NCBI RefSeq assembly: GCF_000204055.1
Contig: NW_006768857.1
Span: forward strand, 73,534 to 137,533
Source of the DNA: Melampsora larici-populina 98AG31
Lineage: Eukaryota; Basidiomycota; Pucciniomycetes; Pucciniales; Melampsoraceae
DNA: 64,000 bases
Reading direction: 5' to 3'
Under the pieces are notes generated by a model. The model was not told where the DNA came from. It searched no databases and saw only the letters and a program-made list of their open reading frames with translations. The position numbers and the translations under genes are program-made. Below are positions 32,601 through 42,614 of the stretch, one piece after another; within the stretch, counting starts at the first letter, position 1, and every line of letters begins with the position of its first letter.

Positions 32601-35600
32601 TCAAACTCCAATAATATTGGGAAGATCTTTCTTATTTGATTATGCTGTTCAATTGGATTTCAAGAAAGATTTAGGGGAAATGATGACATTAAAAGATAAT
32701 AGAGGAGTATGGATGAAGGTGAGGTTATGTGAACCTGATAAAGGAAATTGGGAAAGGGAATTAAATGTAGAAATTGAAGAAAGGCAAGGTTATGCAGCAC
32801 GTGATTTATGTTTAGGAATTGATTATGATATAGTTGAAGATGAAGATGATGAAGAAGAAGTATTTGGGTTGCAATTTGAGAAGGAAAGTGTGGATTATGA
32901 TTTAATAAATGAATTAAGCTTAATTATGTGCTTGGAAGATCAAGAAACATTTGGGAGAGGGCGTGAACTCAAGGATTTAAGGAGTTATAGTACCAAATAT
33001 AAGACTGTAGATAAGAAGGTTAAACCTGTAAATGCGCCAATGCCACAGTATTTAAATCTTCCTTTACAAAGACCACCTTTATCAAGGGATCCTTATATTA
33101 CTCCTTTAATTAAAAATCCTCCAGTCTTCAAAGAAACTGAGAAAGCCACGGTGGAAAGGCTTAAGCAATGCAACTTTGGTCCTGCAGAATGGTTAAGTGA
33201 GGAGGAATGGAAATTATTCTTATTAATATTGGTATTAAGGGAAGCAGCAATAGCTTATTGTGAAGAAGAAAGAGGATTATTGAAGCATTCATATGGACAA
33301 CCTTATGCAATACCCGTGGTGGAACATGAGCCTTGGCAAATTAGACCTATTCCTATACCTGTAGCAATAAGGAATGATTTCATTGAATTAGTTAGACAAA
33401 GAATAAGAACAGGTCTTTATGAACAATCCACATCAAGTTATACTAGTCCTGTATTCTGTGTACTTAAAGGTGATGGAAAATTAAGGGTAGTACATGATTT
33501 ACAAGTATTAAATAGAGTAACAATTAAGGACTCTGGGGTACCACCTGCTCCTGAAGATTTCGTGGAATCCTTTGCTGGAAGAGCTTGTTATGGACTTGGT
33601 GATATAATGGGAGGTTATGATGAAAGGGAATTAGCAGCATTTTCACGTCCTTTAACAACTTTTGAAACCCCTTTGGGAAGATTACAATTAACTAGATTAC
33701 CTCAAGGAGCAACTAATTCAGTAGCTGTATATCAAGCTCAGATGATGTGGATATTGCAAGATGAAATTCCTCAACACGTGGGAATTTTTATTGATGATGG
33801 TGGTATTAAAGGACCTGAATCAGATTATAATAATGAAGTATTAAAAGAAAATAATGGTATAAGAAAATTTATTTGGGAATATGCCGTGGTTTTAGAAAGA
33901 ATGTTGTTCAGGATTGAAGAAGCAGGACTTACTGTGTCTGGAAAGAAGTTTGCTGTGTGTGTACCTGCTTTGGAAATTGTTGGACATATTGTAAGCAAGA
34001 AAGGAAGGAGTATATCAATTAAAAAGAAGAATAAGATTCAAAGTTGGCCAACTCCAACAAATAAAACTCAAGTATTAGGATTTTTGGGCACGTGTATATA
34101 TGTAAGAATGTTTATTCCTAATTTTGGTCATTTGGCAGCACCTTTAAGAAGGCTTACAAGATTAAAAGTGGAGTTTATATGGAGTCAAGAGTGTGAGGAT
34201 GCTTTTAATTTATTGAAGAAGATTGTTGGGGAAGATATAATATTATCAGCTTTGGATTATAATGAAGAAGCAAGTCCAATTATTCTAGCCGTGGATTCAA
34301 GTCATATAGCAGCTGGAGGAGTATTAATGCAAGCGGATGGAAATGGGGAAGTCAGGCCAGTATTCTATGAATCAGAAGTATTTACTGAGGTGGAATCAAG
34401 GTATTCTCAACCCAAATTAGAGCTATGTGGCGTGGCAAAGATTCTTAAAAAGTTCAGAACAAAGTTATGGGGTCAACATTTTGAATTACAAGTGGATGCA
34501 AAGGCTTTAATTCAGATGATTAACACGCCAAGTTTACCTAATGCTGCTATGACAAGATGGGTAGCTTTCATTCAATTATTTTCATTTGATTTAGTTCATA
34601 AACATGCTAAAAGCTTTGGAATGCCAGATGGATTATCAAGAAGAATGCGTGGAAGTGATTCAGATTCAGCTGAGAGTTTTAATGAGGAGGATAAAGATAT
34701 TAAAGTATATGAAAGTTTTAAATTGCAGAATGAGGATTTAACATCAGAAAAAGAGGAGGAAGAGAGTGGAACAATTTGGGCGCAAGAAGGTGTTTGGAAG
34801 TATTTACAAGAGTATTTAACAACTTTAAAAAGACCTGAAGGATGCTTGGATGATGAGTTTCAAAGGCTTAAGAATGGAGCTCCTTCTTATTACGTGGAAA
34901 ATGAAAGATTGAAGAAAAGAGGAGTACCTTATGGAAGATTGGTTGTTTCAAATTTAGAAGGACAAAGGTTTATTTTAGAGAAATTACATGAGGAATTAGG
35001 ACATAGAGGAATTGAGGAGACTTATAAAAGATGTTTGGTAAGATTCTGGTGGCCTGAAATGAAGGAATTTGTTAGAGATTGGGTATTGACGTGTGAAATA
35101 TGTCAGAAGAAAAGTTCAAAGAAAGAAAAAGAAATGGGAAGGGCAACTGGTGAAAGTACTTTATTTGGAAGAGTGAGCTTGGATGCAATTCATATTAAGG
35201 CGGGTAATTATAATTATGCTATAATAGCTAGAGATGATTTAACTGGATGGGTAGAAGCTGCACCTTTAAAGAAGTTAACAGCACCTGCAGTGGCCAAATT
35301 TATTACTAAAGAATGGTTAATGAGATATGGTTCTGTTAAATGTTTTACTGTGGATGGAGGTTCTGAATTTAAAGGGGTATTTAGAGATGCAATTGCTATG
35401 TCAGGATCAAAGTTAGGGGAATCCACGGCATATTGGCCACAGTCAGAAGGAATGGTTGAAAGAGGTCATAAGGATATTAAAGGAGCTTTGGTAAAATTAA
35501 GTGATGAGACTGGGACTTCTTGGGAAACATTTCTACCTCAAGTATTATTTGCAGACAGGATTTCCACGAAAAGAACCACTGGATTATCTCCTTATGAGAT

Positions 35601-36087
35601 GTTATTTAATCAACTAGCAATTTTACCCGTGGATTTGGAAGCTGGGACATTTTTAGGTATTGATTGGGATATTATTTACACTGGAGAAGATTTATTAAAA
35701 GCAAGAATGGAACAATTATTGGGAAGAGAAGAATTAATTAAGAAGGCTTATGAAAAGATGATGAAGGCAAGAGTAGATGGAATTATATATTGGGACAAGA
35801 AAAATGCGCATAGATTAAGAAATCCATTAGAGAAGGGAACTTTGGTATTAACTTATAACAAAAGTTTAGAATTTCAATGGGGAAAATTATTTAAAAATAG
35901 ATGGAATGGGCCTTATAAGGTAGTTGAACAACATATGGGAGGTGCTTATATTCTAGAAGAGTTAGATGGAACTCAATTATCGCGAAAATATGCTGCTGAA
36001 CATGTTAAAAGATTTTATCCTAGGGGTGTGGCAATATTAGCAGAAGAAGAGGAGGTGGGCATTGAAGAGGAAGAGGCGCAATTATAA
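29647..36087 (+). CDS. Intact Ty3/Gypsy Gag-Pol polyprotein
   Basis: One uninterrupted frame of 2,146 aa with no gag/pol frameshift. Gag occupies about 1-600 and ends with a Gln/Asn/Pro-rich linker and one CCHC knuckle (CVYCNTEGHTVGRC, about 577-590). The aspartic protease shows LVDSGSQISIIP (Asp about 920). Reverse transcriptase has LPQGATNS and FIDDGG (about 1382-1386), RNase H AVDSSHIAAGG (about 1550), and the integrase an HHCC finger (LGHRGIEETY, TCEICQKK) followed by DDE candidates Asp1846, Asp1903 (TVDGGSEFKG) and Glu1934 (WPQSEGMVERGH). A GPY/F-like segment (NRWNGPYKVV) is present, and no chromodomain is seen. The order PR-RT-RH-IN marks Ty3/Gypsy. Codon use is strongly A/T-biased. This copy may be active. 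Confidence 0.95.
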   Translation: MSSVIQMHNQDVADDGDEELELPPTSHYKRTPQISGSRVYVPDVSTSINILPPPPPPGPSSGSTIHGKQREEPPASEDPIPPSAFTGFREQEPLLPSDHEEDVDWQQQFYNQQQYYLQREKEVADIITNNRIKEEREKKEKEKEVVKVVKKSKGKKVIKKIIKEDDGGDYSSSSSSSDDDSTSNGDVSSEERNEEARSHIKPRRIDNTDSSIRFEVGRNVKKFIINYHSQAEANGASELDMVRQVTSFVVGEELKEEIREMDGWGTGEWSWKKVKEQLIERYQTTTEQPRYSIDHLRTLSERTAMTGGVTNKAEYQTFRINFDKIHQYLTRHDYIDSNDEEVARHFYDAFSDELQKKFKKRMIRKKLMKKVDSGRYRLPNLNKLKKVVDHYIEEEALLIFEDIGEEKFAIKNEIAGVRSEVIQKDTSNKVAKIGGMQAKATQQMEVLCSDLGNLHINHVQAPLLLPPVNALHPYLPVSNSLQTQIHQQAEPFRAQHQQNPSNYQRVNQPYNNNNNFNNQPRNFPAQNYKGQQPNYSRPYNNNNVNRPYNPQNPNTNNQNTYQPPPPPNGNQGSTVFCVYCNTEGHTVGRCRWVIQDKQAGLLQDRMDGFFLPSGNVRMFKQGEDGIRQQVIRYSEQQANDATRQNIQQQRVTTPAVHVNTPVVPPVTPTAIITKNDRKDKIQELKTSCGILEGNWRMPEILRSNGNELLGGGGTKIYDITANRRSGKTVTQAEPKKKKKVTINEEAEDIDDGMDLDIENNIEEAGINEMEESLRRIHADDDNRNIKEGSNKTIRPSYIMPGHGEQKNKLERPVFADNPRVVTDVVQKLMKSVIDIQVKELCAISPVVSEEVKKWVSKRRLNMNQETMASAVNSTVLSDFEFDSESNSSLEVNLPQSPLYSTPLGYVTITIGKIKLKALVDSGSQISIIPQKFMQLLPVQTMVNIKGAVRGIGGQKTVLCGIAEKVKVRIGRNIEGLVQFYVTEESQTPIILGRSFLFDYAVQLDFKKDLGEMMTLKDNRGVWMKVRLCEPDKGNWERELNVEIEERQGYAARDLCLGIDYDIVEDEDDEEEVFGLQFEKESVDYDLINELSLIMCLEDQETFGRGRELKDLRSYSTKYKTVDKKVKPVNAPMPQYLNLPLQRPPLSRDPYITPLIKNPPVFKETEKATVERLKQCNFGPAEWLSEEEWKLFLLILVLREAAIAYCEEERGLLKHSYGQPYAIPVVEHEPWQIRPIPIPVAIRNDFIELVRQRIRTGLYEQSTSSYTSPVFCVLKGDGKLRVVHDLQVLNRVTIKDSGVPPAPEDFVESFAGRACYGLGDIMGGYDERELAAFSRPLTTFETPLGRLQLTRLPQGATNSVAVYQAQMMWILQDEIPQHVGIFIDDGGIKGPESDYNNEVLKENNGIRKFIWEYAVVLERMLFRIEEAGLTVSGKKFAVCVPALEIVGHIVSKKGRSISIKKKNKIQSWPTPTNKTQVLGFLGTCIYVRMFIPNFGHLAAPLRRLTRLKVEFIWSQECEDAFNLLKKIVGEDIILSALDYNEEASPIILAVDSSHIAAGGVLMQADGNGEVRPVFYESEVFTEVESRYSQPKLELCGVAKILKKFRTKLWGQHFELQVDAKALIQMINTPSLPNAAMTRWVAFIQLFSFDLVHKHAKSFGMPDGLSRRMRGSDSDSAESFNEEDKDIKVYESFKLQNEDLTSEKEEEESGTIWAQEGVWKYLQEYLTTLKRPEGCLDDEFQRLKNGAPSYYVENERLKKRGVPYGRLVVSNLEGQRFILEKLHEELGHRGIEETYKRCLVRFWWPEMKEFVRDWVLTCEICQKKSSKKEKEMGRATGESTLFGRVSLDAIHIKAGNYNYAIIARDDLTGWVEAAPLKKLTAPAVAKFITKEWLMRYGSVKCFTVDGGSEFKGVFRDAIAMSGSKLGESTAYWPQSEGMVERGHKDIKGALVKLSDETGTSWETFLPQVLFADRISTKRTTGLSPYEMLFNQLAILPVDLEAGTFLGIDWDIIYTGEDLLKARMEQLLGREELIKKAYEKMMKARVDGIIYWDKKNAHRLRNPLEKGTLVLTYNKSLEFQWGKLFKNRWNGPYKVVEQHMGGAYILEELDGTQLSRKYAAEHVKRFYPRGVAILAEEEEVGIEEEEAQL

Positions 36088-36303
36088 GTATAAATTACCA
36101 CTAATAATATTATTAATTTCAAAAGATAAAAATATATATAAAAGATTAAAAGAATTAAAAGACCAGAATAAAAATATAAGATAAGATTTAAAAAAAAAAA
36201 AAAAATAATAAGGATATGTTTCACTAGTTATCAGTATAATAATTATATTAAAATTTTAAAAGAAGATTAAAAATGTACAAGTTAAAAGATATAAAAAAAA
36301 AAA
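36088..36303. other. AT-rich spacer between Gag-Pol and antisense gene
   Basis: Contains A-runs (about 36190 and 36290) and the convergent 3' ends of Gag-Pol and the antisense gene. No gene. Confidence 0.5.
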
Positions 36304-37216
36304 TTAAGGAGAAGAAGGGAAAAGGCGTGGATCAAGCCAGCTTGGAAGTTCATAAATAGTAGGAGTATATTCAGAATAATTATAATCAGTATAAGGAGAA
36401 TTTACAGCGGGAATTACAGGAGGACTATTATTAACATAATTAATTAGAGGAGGTTCAGTATTAGGAGGATTGGTAGAAGGAGTACTGTAGGGGGATAAAA
36501 TAGCAGCATTTGCACGCTCAGCATGATTAAGGAATGGAATAAAAGTTGCTACAGTCAAACACTCATCTTCACCCCTTCTTGAAACATACTCAGCTATAGA
36601 ATGTGCACGCAACAAATGATAATGATTATTAATTATGTTTGGAACTTCAAAGCCTGCTTCTTTAAATTGTCTGATTGTATCATCCAGGATCCTCCAAGAA
36701 TGCCAATTCTGATAAGTTATATAATCAGTTTTCCACGCCAGGTTATGTTCATATAATCTTTCAAAAAATGGATCAGATGTAGTAAAGTTGGTTTCAATTG
36801 ATGAAGTAATAGAGGGATTAGGGGAATCAGGTGCTGAAGGCGTGTTATTTCAATTAATATTATAAGGGTTAAGGAAATTTATTCTGATAGGAGTATTAGG
36901 CGTGTTTGGTGGAGGGTAATTGTTGGCAGGAGAATTAGGTACAGGTGAATTATTGGATGAAGGCGCTGAGGGGTAGGCTATTAAAATTAAATAAAGAAAA
37001 GACATTAAAAATTAGTAAAAGAATTAAATAAAAACATTGAAACTTATTATAAAGAAAAGAAGAAAGAAATAGAAGAAAGAAATTGGACTTACAGCATATT
37101 ATTCCTAGACTATGGCATCTTTGGCAAGCAGGATTGATTTGATAGTGGCAGGAGGAGTTTACCATCCGGCATTGGACACAAGGTGAAGCTACAGAAGGTG
37201 AAACAGTGTTGACCAT
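36304..37216 (-). pseudogene. Antisense gene in Gypsy element, Zn2Cys6-like protein, one TGA
   Basis: Two exons, 37216-37093 and 36977-36304, join in phase 1 (donor GTAAGT, acceptor TTTTAATAG) into 266 codons including the final stop. The first exon encodes a cysteine pattern C-x2-C-x6-C-x7-C-x2-C-x6-C (CVQCRMVNSSC, CQRCHSLGIIC), which fits the spacing of fungal Zn2Cys6 (Gal4-type) binuclear clusters. A Pro/Asn/Ser-rich linker follows, then a globular part with WHSWRILDDTIRQF and HLLRAHSIAEYVSRRG. One in-frame TGA (36852) breaks it where Arg would fit. The gene is transcribed toward gag-pol from near the 3' LTR. A DNA-binding regulator of the element is a reasonable inference; the missing or altered neighbouring basic residues weaken it. 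Confidence 0.6.
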
Positions 37217-37298
37217 ATTGGAAATAAAGGAAAATTCGAGAATTTAGTGATTTGGAGTGTTTAATTGAATTGTTTAATTGATAAACTGGGGGCAGTTT

Positions 37299-37313
37299 GG
37301 AAGAAGAGGAGGA
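37299..37313 (+). promoter_or_regulatory. Polypurine tract
   Basis: GGAAGAAGAGGAGGA ends exactly at the first base of the 3' LTR, the expected plus-strand primer for reverse transcription. Confidence 0.85.
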
Positions 37314-38938
37314 TGTGGTGATCAATTTATGGGATCAATTATAAAATTCACAATTACCAGTTTACCAGTTTATTAGCAGGATTCAGCAGGAAAGAAAATT
37401 CGAAATGGAGGTTTTTGATCAATTGAAGCTCTTGTAGGCTTATGTATTGGTCATTAGGTCAACATTACATCATTTTATTTCACATTATATATTAAGATCA
37501 TTATAGTTTACTTACAAATTTATTACAAAAAGAAAGAAAGAAAAACATAAGAAAAATTCAAAATTATAGGTATAAAGGTTGGAAAATGGTTTTTAGGTTA
37601 GTAAAAATAAAGTTATGGGTATTATGAGGTTAGAATATGAAAGAACAACATTATATGATACTATGACAATTTTAATCTTCAAGGTTGATAAGTAGAAACA
37701 GAAGTTATTAGGAAAAAAGCACTTTTTCAAAGTTGGTAAACAAGAGGTACACGTGTAGTTTGGTTGTGTAATAGTGGTAGTGATGGAATTTAAGGTTGCC
37801 AAGATGATTTTCCGGGATTTTTAAGGCTATAGATGATGATGTAATATTACATGAGCAAGAAAGGCTTAGTAGTAGCTGTGAAAAGTGAAGAAAATGGGTG
37901 AAATTCGTGGAAAATGGAGGTTTTCAGCTAATTACATATGTCAAATGACGTCAGAATAGGTTGGTAGATGGCTCATTCAACGCAGAAGAGTGGATTACAT
38001 AATGTACAAACTTTAAATCATTAGTAACGGAGGTGTGTGTAAAAAGTTATAAGGCAAATAAAGAATTGGTGTGAATCTCGAATTTACAGTCACAAGTCAT
38101 ATGTAACACTAAAAACCTTAACTTCACAACTCAATATCTTACTCATCACTCATCAGAAGTAGGTCATGTAGGTGTCAGAAATGATCAGTAACACGTGGGC
38201 TACAAGATGCACTTTAGTAATCAAAAATTGGAGCACATCTGAAAAAATTCGTAATCTCAAAAATTGGTTTTCAGCTAGTTTACAAGGAAAAAATCACCTG
38301 TATTCATCATAAGAAGTGCTGTACATCATATTATTGCGTCATTGATCACTTTTAGCTGTGAAAATTACATCATTTATTAGTAACAAAACCATTACATTGC
38401 GTCATCATAGGGTTTTAGGGAATTTTGGGCGGATTTGATTGGTTTTGAGGCTGTTGACCATTGTAAAAGTTCTAGTACATTGTTATATATACTTTGAGAG
38501 GGTTTTGGGACTGTTGTTCCCCTTTTTTTCTTCATCATTTACGCCATTATTATTTTGTTTATCATCATAAACTTATTTTAATAGTACCTGTTCACTTAAA
38601 TACGCCCTTTATTACAGTTATAAAGAGAAATTTACTTTAGTTTTATAGTCATAAAGACTTATTGGGAATAATATCAATCAGATATTGCTTATTTCTTTAG
38701 TTATCAATTGGGAATAACACTATAGCAGTGTTGATGGTAATACAAAGTGTGCTTTTGAAGTTAAAATTACGTGTGAAGTTATATTTCTCTGGTGCCTTAT
38801 CAGTACTCAATACAACAGAGCTCTTTCTGATTGTGTTGTTTTAGAAGAGCAGTCCTTAGACAACTTCTACTAGTCATTTTATTAGTAGATTATCCTCTTC
38901 CAGCTCTGTATAACCCTTGTTGGGTTATAAGTTCTACA
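37314..38938 (+). repeat. 3' LTR of the Gypsy element
   Basis: 1,625 bp, collinear with the 5' LTR. Differences seen by eye include three CG to CA changes relative to the 5' copy (in the segments TTATTACG, AATTCGAAATT and TTTTTCGAAG). The terminal hairpin is at 38909-38929. Confidence 0.95.
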
Positions 38939-39286
38939 GCGCTTAGTGTTCATTTCACATAGCAATTTTGTAGTGTTGTAATGTATGAAACTACAAGTAC
39001 TTAGTTTGTCCTATTCAAACCTAAAGTATCCGTTCTATGAACACTTTGGGTTTCTTGGGGGGGGGCTGCCCAGGGAGGGCAGAGGGAGGTAGGACCACCG
39101 AGAACTGGAGATGGGAGTGCGCTTCCCCTTGACTCAGGTCGTAGTCCTGAGCCTGCAAACTCCCATCTACGGCGATCTGTGTCAAGGTTGGATCCCCCCC
39201 AAGGTGCAAAGGTCTTACTGTTGATACCCACGTCTGCGATATTTCCATCCAAAAGACACGTTAAGGTAAATGTATTCCTTTTTAAA
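38939..39286. other. 3' flank of the tyrosine-recombinase element with nested hairpin
   Basis: GC-richer sequence downstream of the recombinase gene on the minus strand, probably the element's 3' terminal region. GATGGGAGT (39110-39118) pairs with ACTCCCATC (39159-39167) and CTCAGG (39133-39138) pairs inside it with CCTGAG (39146-39151). Runs of G (39057-39065) and C (39194-39200) also occur. I could not identify the terminal repeats. Confidence 0.5.
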
Positions 39287-40322
39287 CTATGACAATCTGA
39301 GTTCTTCGAGCAACCGCACTGTATTTAAGACTTCCGCATCACTATACTCTCTAAGATAAAGTTTATATGCCTTTGATTTCCACCGTCCGACAGCCACTAT
39401 CTTTTCCAACGGGTAATCTAAATTCCATCTTAATGACGCTCCGCCCACCCTAAAGGAGTGTCCCGTTAAACACGTCCTCATTTGACTTTCCCATACATCC
39501 GCAAATATTCTCTGGCATCTTGCCTTCGTCAACGTTATCCTCCCATCACCTCAAGGATATGATTTAATGCTGGCAGTGATCAGTTGCTTTGGTAGCTTCA
39601 ATCAGCCTCTTCACGGCATTCACCGGGTCGAGGAGGGAGTGTTGATTCTGGCAATGAATACGTTGAATTTCGCCGATCGCGGAAGTCTTCGCTTCTTTGA
39701 TTTTGATTTGTAAGAAGTCCATCTTTTCGTCCCATACTAAATCTTTCACCCTGACCTGATTCGTACTCTTTGCTGGTTTCAACAATTCTCCCAGGCGAGC
39801 CATTCCCCAGAAGGCAACCAAAGCCACCGTGTATGCTACCTGGTTCTCTAGGCTTCCATCCGATAAAGATTCTAAAAGTCCAAATAAGTGGTTGATCATC
39901 ACCGGATTCTTTTTCTCTTTTGGTTTTTCTCGCAGTTCCAGTCTCTGAGCTGCTTTTAAAATCGCCTCGACTTGATCTGTCGCCGAATGAGGATATTCGC
40001 GGTCGTGAAAAAGGTGCCAGGCCTTGATTCCAGAGAGGTAAGTCCGAATCGTTGTAGATTTGATTGGAGGAGCATCTGGGTTGATTGGTTCTGTTGACGG
40101 CTTTGGCCCAGCCCAAACGACGAATTGGTATAGAACCTCTCAATCAATCGGGAGTAAAAGTGATCGAGGGATGTTCTTCTCTTTCGCAAAGGTGACCAGC
40201 TTCGAAACTCCCGCGTTATAGTGCCTAATGGTCGCCTCCAACCAACTCCCACCTATCATGTAAGTCTTTACGGGGTCGTTTGACACTGAGTCAATGCCAT
40301 CATGGCCCTTAAGGAATTCCAT
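39287..40322 (-). pseudogene. Tyrosine recombinase (YR) of the DIRS-like element, broken
   Basis: The N-terminal SAM-like part reads TTIRTYLSGIKAWHLFHDRE and WLEATIRHYNAGVSKLV. The catalytic part shows the first Arg in FWGMARLGELL, then GHSFRVGGAS (His-x-x-Arg) and GRWKSKAYKLYLREYS with the candidate Tyr nucleophile. These are the R-H-x-x-R-Y landmarks of phage-integrase-like recombinases used by DIRS and Crypton elements for DNA integration. Lesions are TGA at 40142 (after LLPID), TGA at 39553, and a frameshift near 39590 (after EATKATD). Inactive as it stands. Confidence 0.8.
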
Positions 40323-40503
40323 TATCGTTAGGATTGACGCTGATTATGACGAAGTGGAACCTGGGTTAGACCGATGTCTCTTTAGTACCGGATTTTCATC
40401 CACGGTTTTTCTCAACTTCTTAAAAAGGCAACTCAAGGATTCCGGCTCGGGAATGGCTTTGGCACTGTGGCAACTCAAACAGAAGAAGTAGGAAGATTTT
40501 ATT

Positions 40504-42305
40504 TCACAGACACTGCTTGACTACTAGCCGCAAATCCTCCGGCACAACAATCACAACACGATCATCTATATCCCAATTATCTAAACCTCTAGAGAGTAAG
40601 TCTGCCATGTTATCCCCAGTTGCCACCCGCTCAGCTACGATATCACATTGAAGTTCCGACAACAACTTTTGCACCATTTTCCACTCCTCATTCACAGCTC
40701 GATCACCAGACTTATGTTTATCAACCGCTGACTGTGATGTGGTATTGTCTGTAAGTACAATGAACGACTTTCCCCCTACCTCTCTCAATTTACTCAGTAC
40801 TAACAATCCCAACCATATGGCTACAGTTTCAGCCCATGCGATATTTCGCTTACCTCGGTCAGTGGTTATTACGTTCCATCCTTTCACCAATCTGAACTCC
40901 GCCCAGTTCTTTCCTATAAGGATTCCTATGCCCAACATCGACGCATCTCCTACCCACCCTACATCAATAGGGTCGGAGTCAGGAATTATCCGTCTAGGTC
41001 TGAAGGATTTCAGTGTGGCCTGCCACTCCAACAGGTCCTCTCGAACGTCTCCTGGTACCTTTTGTTTTGCAGATGCCACCTTCCATTCTGCTTCCCAGCG
41101 GTGCAAACTCGGCATATAACACCGCATGTTAGGAACTATGTAAGTAGTGTGAACTGACCTCCCAATTAATTTCTCCGCCTGTTTCAAATTAAATGAGGCT
41201 CCCAGGACTAGAAACTTGTCTACTTGTTGACTCCTTTCGGTGAACTTGTCTTCAGGTAATCGAACTGTTCTATCTGCAACATTCCAAATGAAACCGATAT
41301 ATCTCTGCTCTTCTGCAAACTCATGGACTTTTTCTGCGTTTGAGGATACCCCCATCTCCGCACTTAAAAGACGATATCCTGAATAGAGATGTTGCTGTCC
41401 TTTTCCTTCACGAGTAGATTATGATCTACCCACCGAAAGGCGGCTACCGACTTGAAGTGTTCAACTATGATTTTTCTCCATAGATCTGCAGGTCTGCCAA
41501 ACACACCACACCCTGCGACGCCTCCGAACTGGATCCTTGTGTCAAGCCACATTCTATTCCTTAGGTCCATTATCAAGAGGAACCGCCATTGTGAGGGGTG
41601 AATCGCGATCTGACTATACGCCTTCTCCCAATCGAAGATTGCCACCAAGTACTTTCCCGAGTGAGTTTTGAAGAAAAGTGCTACTACCCTGAAATCATCC
41701 CAGCTAGTCTCAAACTCCTTCTTATCTACAAAGCTATTAACGGATGGTGTTTCTTCATCATTTTGCGGGAAGGACAGATCATTAATTATTTGAAACGATC
41801 CATCGCCATTGATGACGCTGCCCATTGGGCTGGACCTGAAAAACCCGAGTTTCTCGAAAACTTCCATGTGAGTGAAGGAGCCGAAGATCCTGTTCGCTCT
41901 TCTTTCTTTCGCCAGAGTGTTCTCAATCTTCTCTGATGCCTGTGACACTGAATCATGATTTGGAGGTGTAAACCACCGTCTATTCCCGAGTGTGTGATCC
42001 GGAATACCCTGGTGAAAACCATTCCGACACCCTTCCAATACCTCTTCTGCGTCACCTTTTATCCCGTATAAATCGATCAACAGCTTCCATTTCTCCAAGT
42101 TCAGGTTGCAGACTGCTGATTCTCTCGGCCACCTGGGGTCGTACCTTCTGCCCGAATTCGAGTAAGGTAGCAACCCCACTGCACCTGACCTCTCAATTGA
42201 TTTGTCTAAAATCAGTCTGGGACCAGCTCCAGGCAGTCTCCTATCACGAGTCCACACACTACTCAAGGGTAAGAGGGGGGCAGTTATGTCAGAATACGTG
42301 GCCAA
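40504..42305 (-). pseudogene. Reverse transcriptase-RNase H of the DIRS-like element
   Basis: The RT part (42305-41364) has IINDLSFPQND, VAIFDWEKAYSQI (first catalytic Asp) and FRWVDHNLLVK, where DIRS-type enzymes are expected to have VDD. The second Asp is His here, which should abolish polymerase activity. The following part (41355-40504) has the tether EQRYIGFIWN and TVRLPEDKF and an RNase H with GWVGDASMLGIGI, AWAETVAIWLGL and VLTDNTTSQSAVDKH. A frameshift near 41380 separates the two frames, which otherwise abut. It lies between gag and the recombinase. Confidence 0.8.
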
Positions 42306-42614
42306 ATAATCACATCATCTTATTTCCAACGGATCACAGCAGAAAACATTTAATGGAACCAAAAACAAGTTTCTAGAAGATAGTCAAATTACTGCGACTG
42401 CACCGTATATCATGGTGATGTGGACTCTTAGCCGGTACAAATCAAGAAACATGAAGATAAACTTCAGGGCGGGTACACACGCCTTGCGTACAATGTACGG
42501 TTTTCCGATCAAGTCGTTGGGCGGACTACACACGCCGATGCGTACCAGGTACGTCTTTTGAATTTTCCTGACCACATTCAAAGAAAGGAACACCTAAACA
42601 ATTACTCCAAGGGC
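42306..42614. other. Spacer between RT and gag
   Basis: No long frame. The motif GGCGG(G/A)(C/T)TACACACGCC with CGTAC repeats occurs twice (42467 and 42523), hinting at a local duplication. It may be the untranslated junction between ORFs. Confidence 0.4.

Larger units (their letters stand above)
27767..38938 (+). mobile_element. Full-length Ty3/Gypsy LTR retrotransposon with antisense gene
   Basis: 11,172 bp: LTRs at 27767-29394 and 37314-38938, primer-binding site at 29398, one intact Gag-Pol ORF (29647-36087), an antisense two-exon gene (37216-36304), a polypurine tract abutting the 3' LTR. LTRs begin TGTGGTGATC and end AGTTCTACA. The 4-bp flanks GCGT and GCGC differ at one base; a related LTR at 53292 has an exact 4-bp duplication. 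The LTRs differ at only a small number of sites by eye, indicating fairly recent insertion. Confidence 0.93.
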
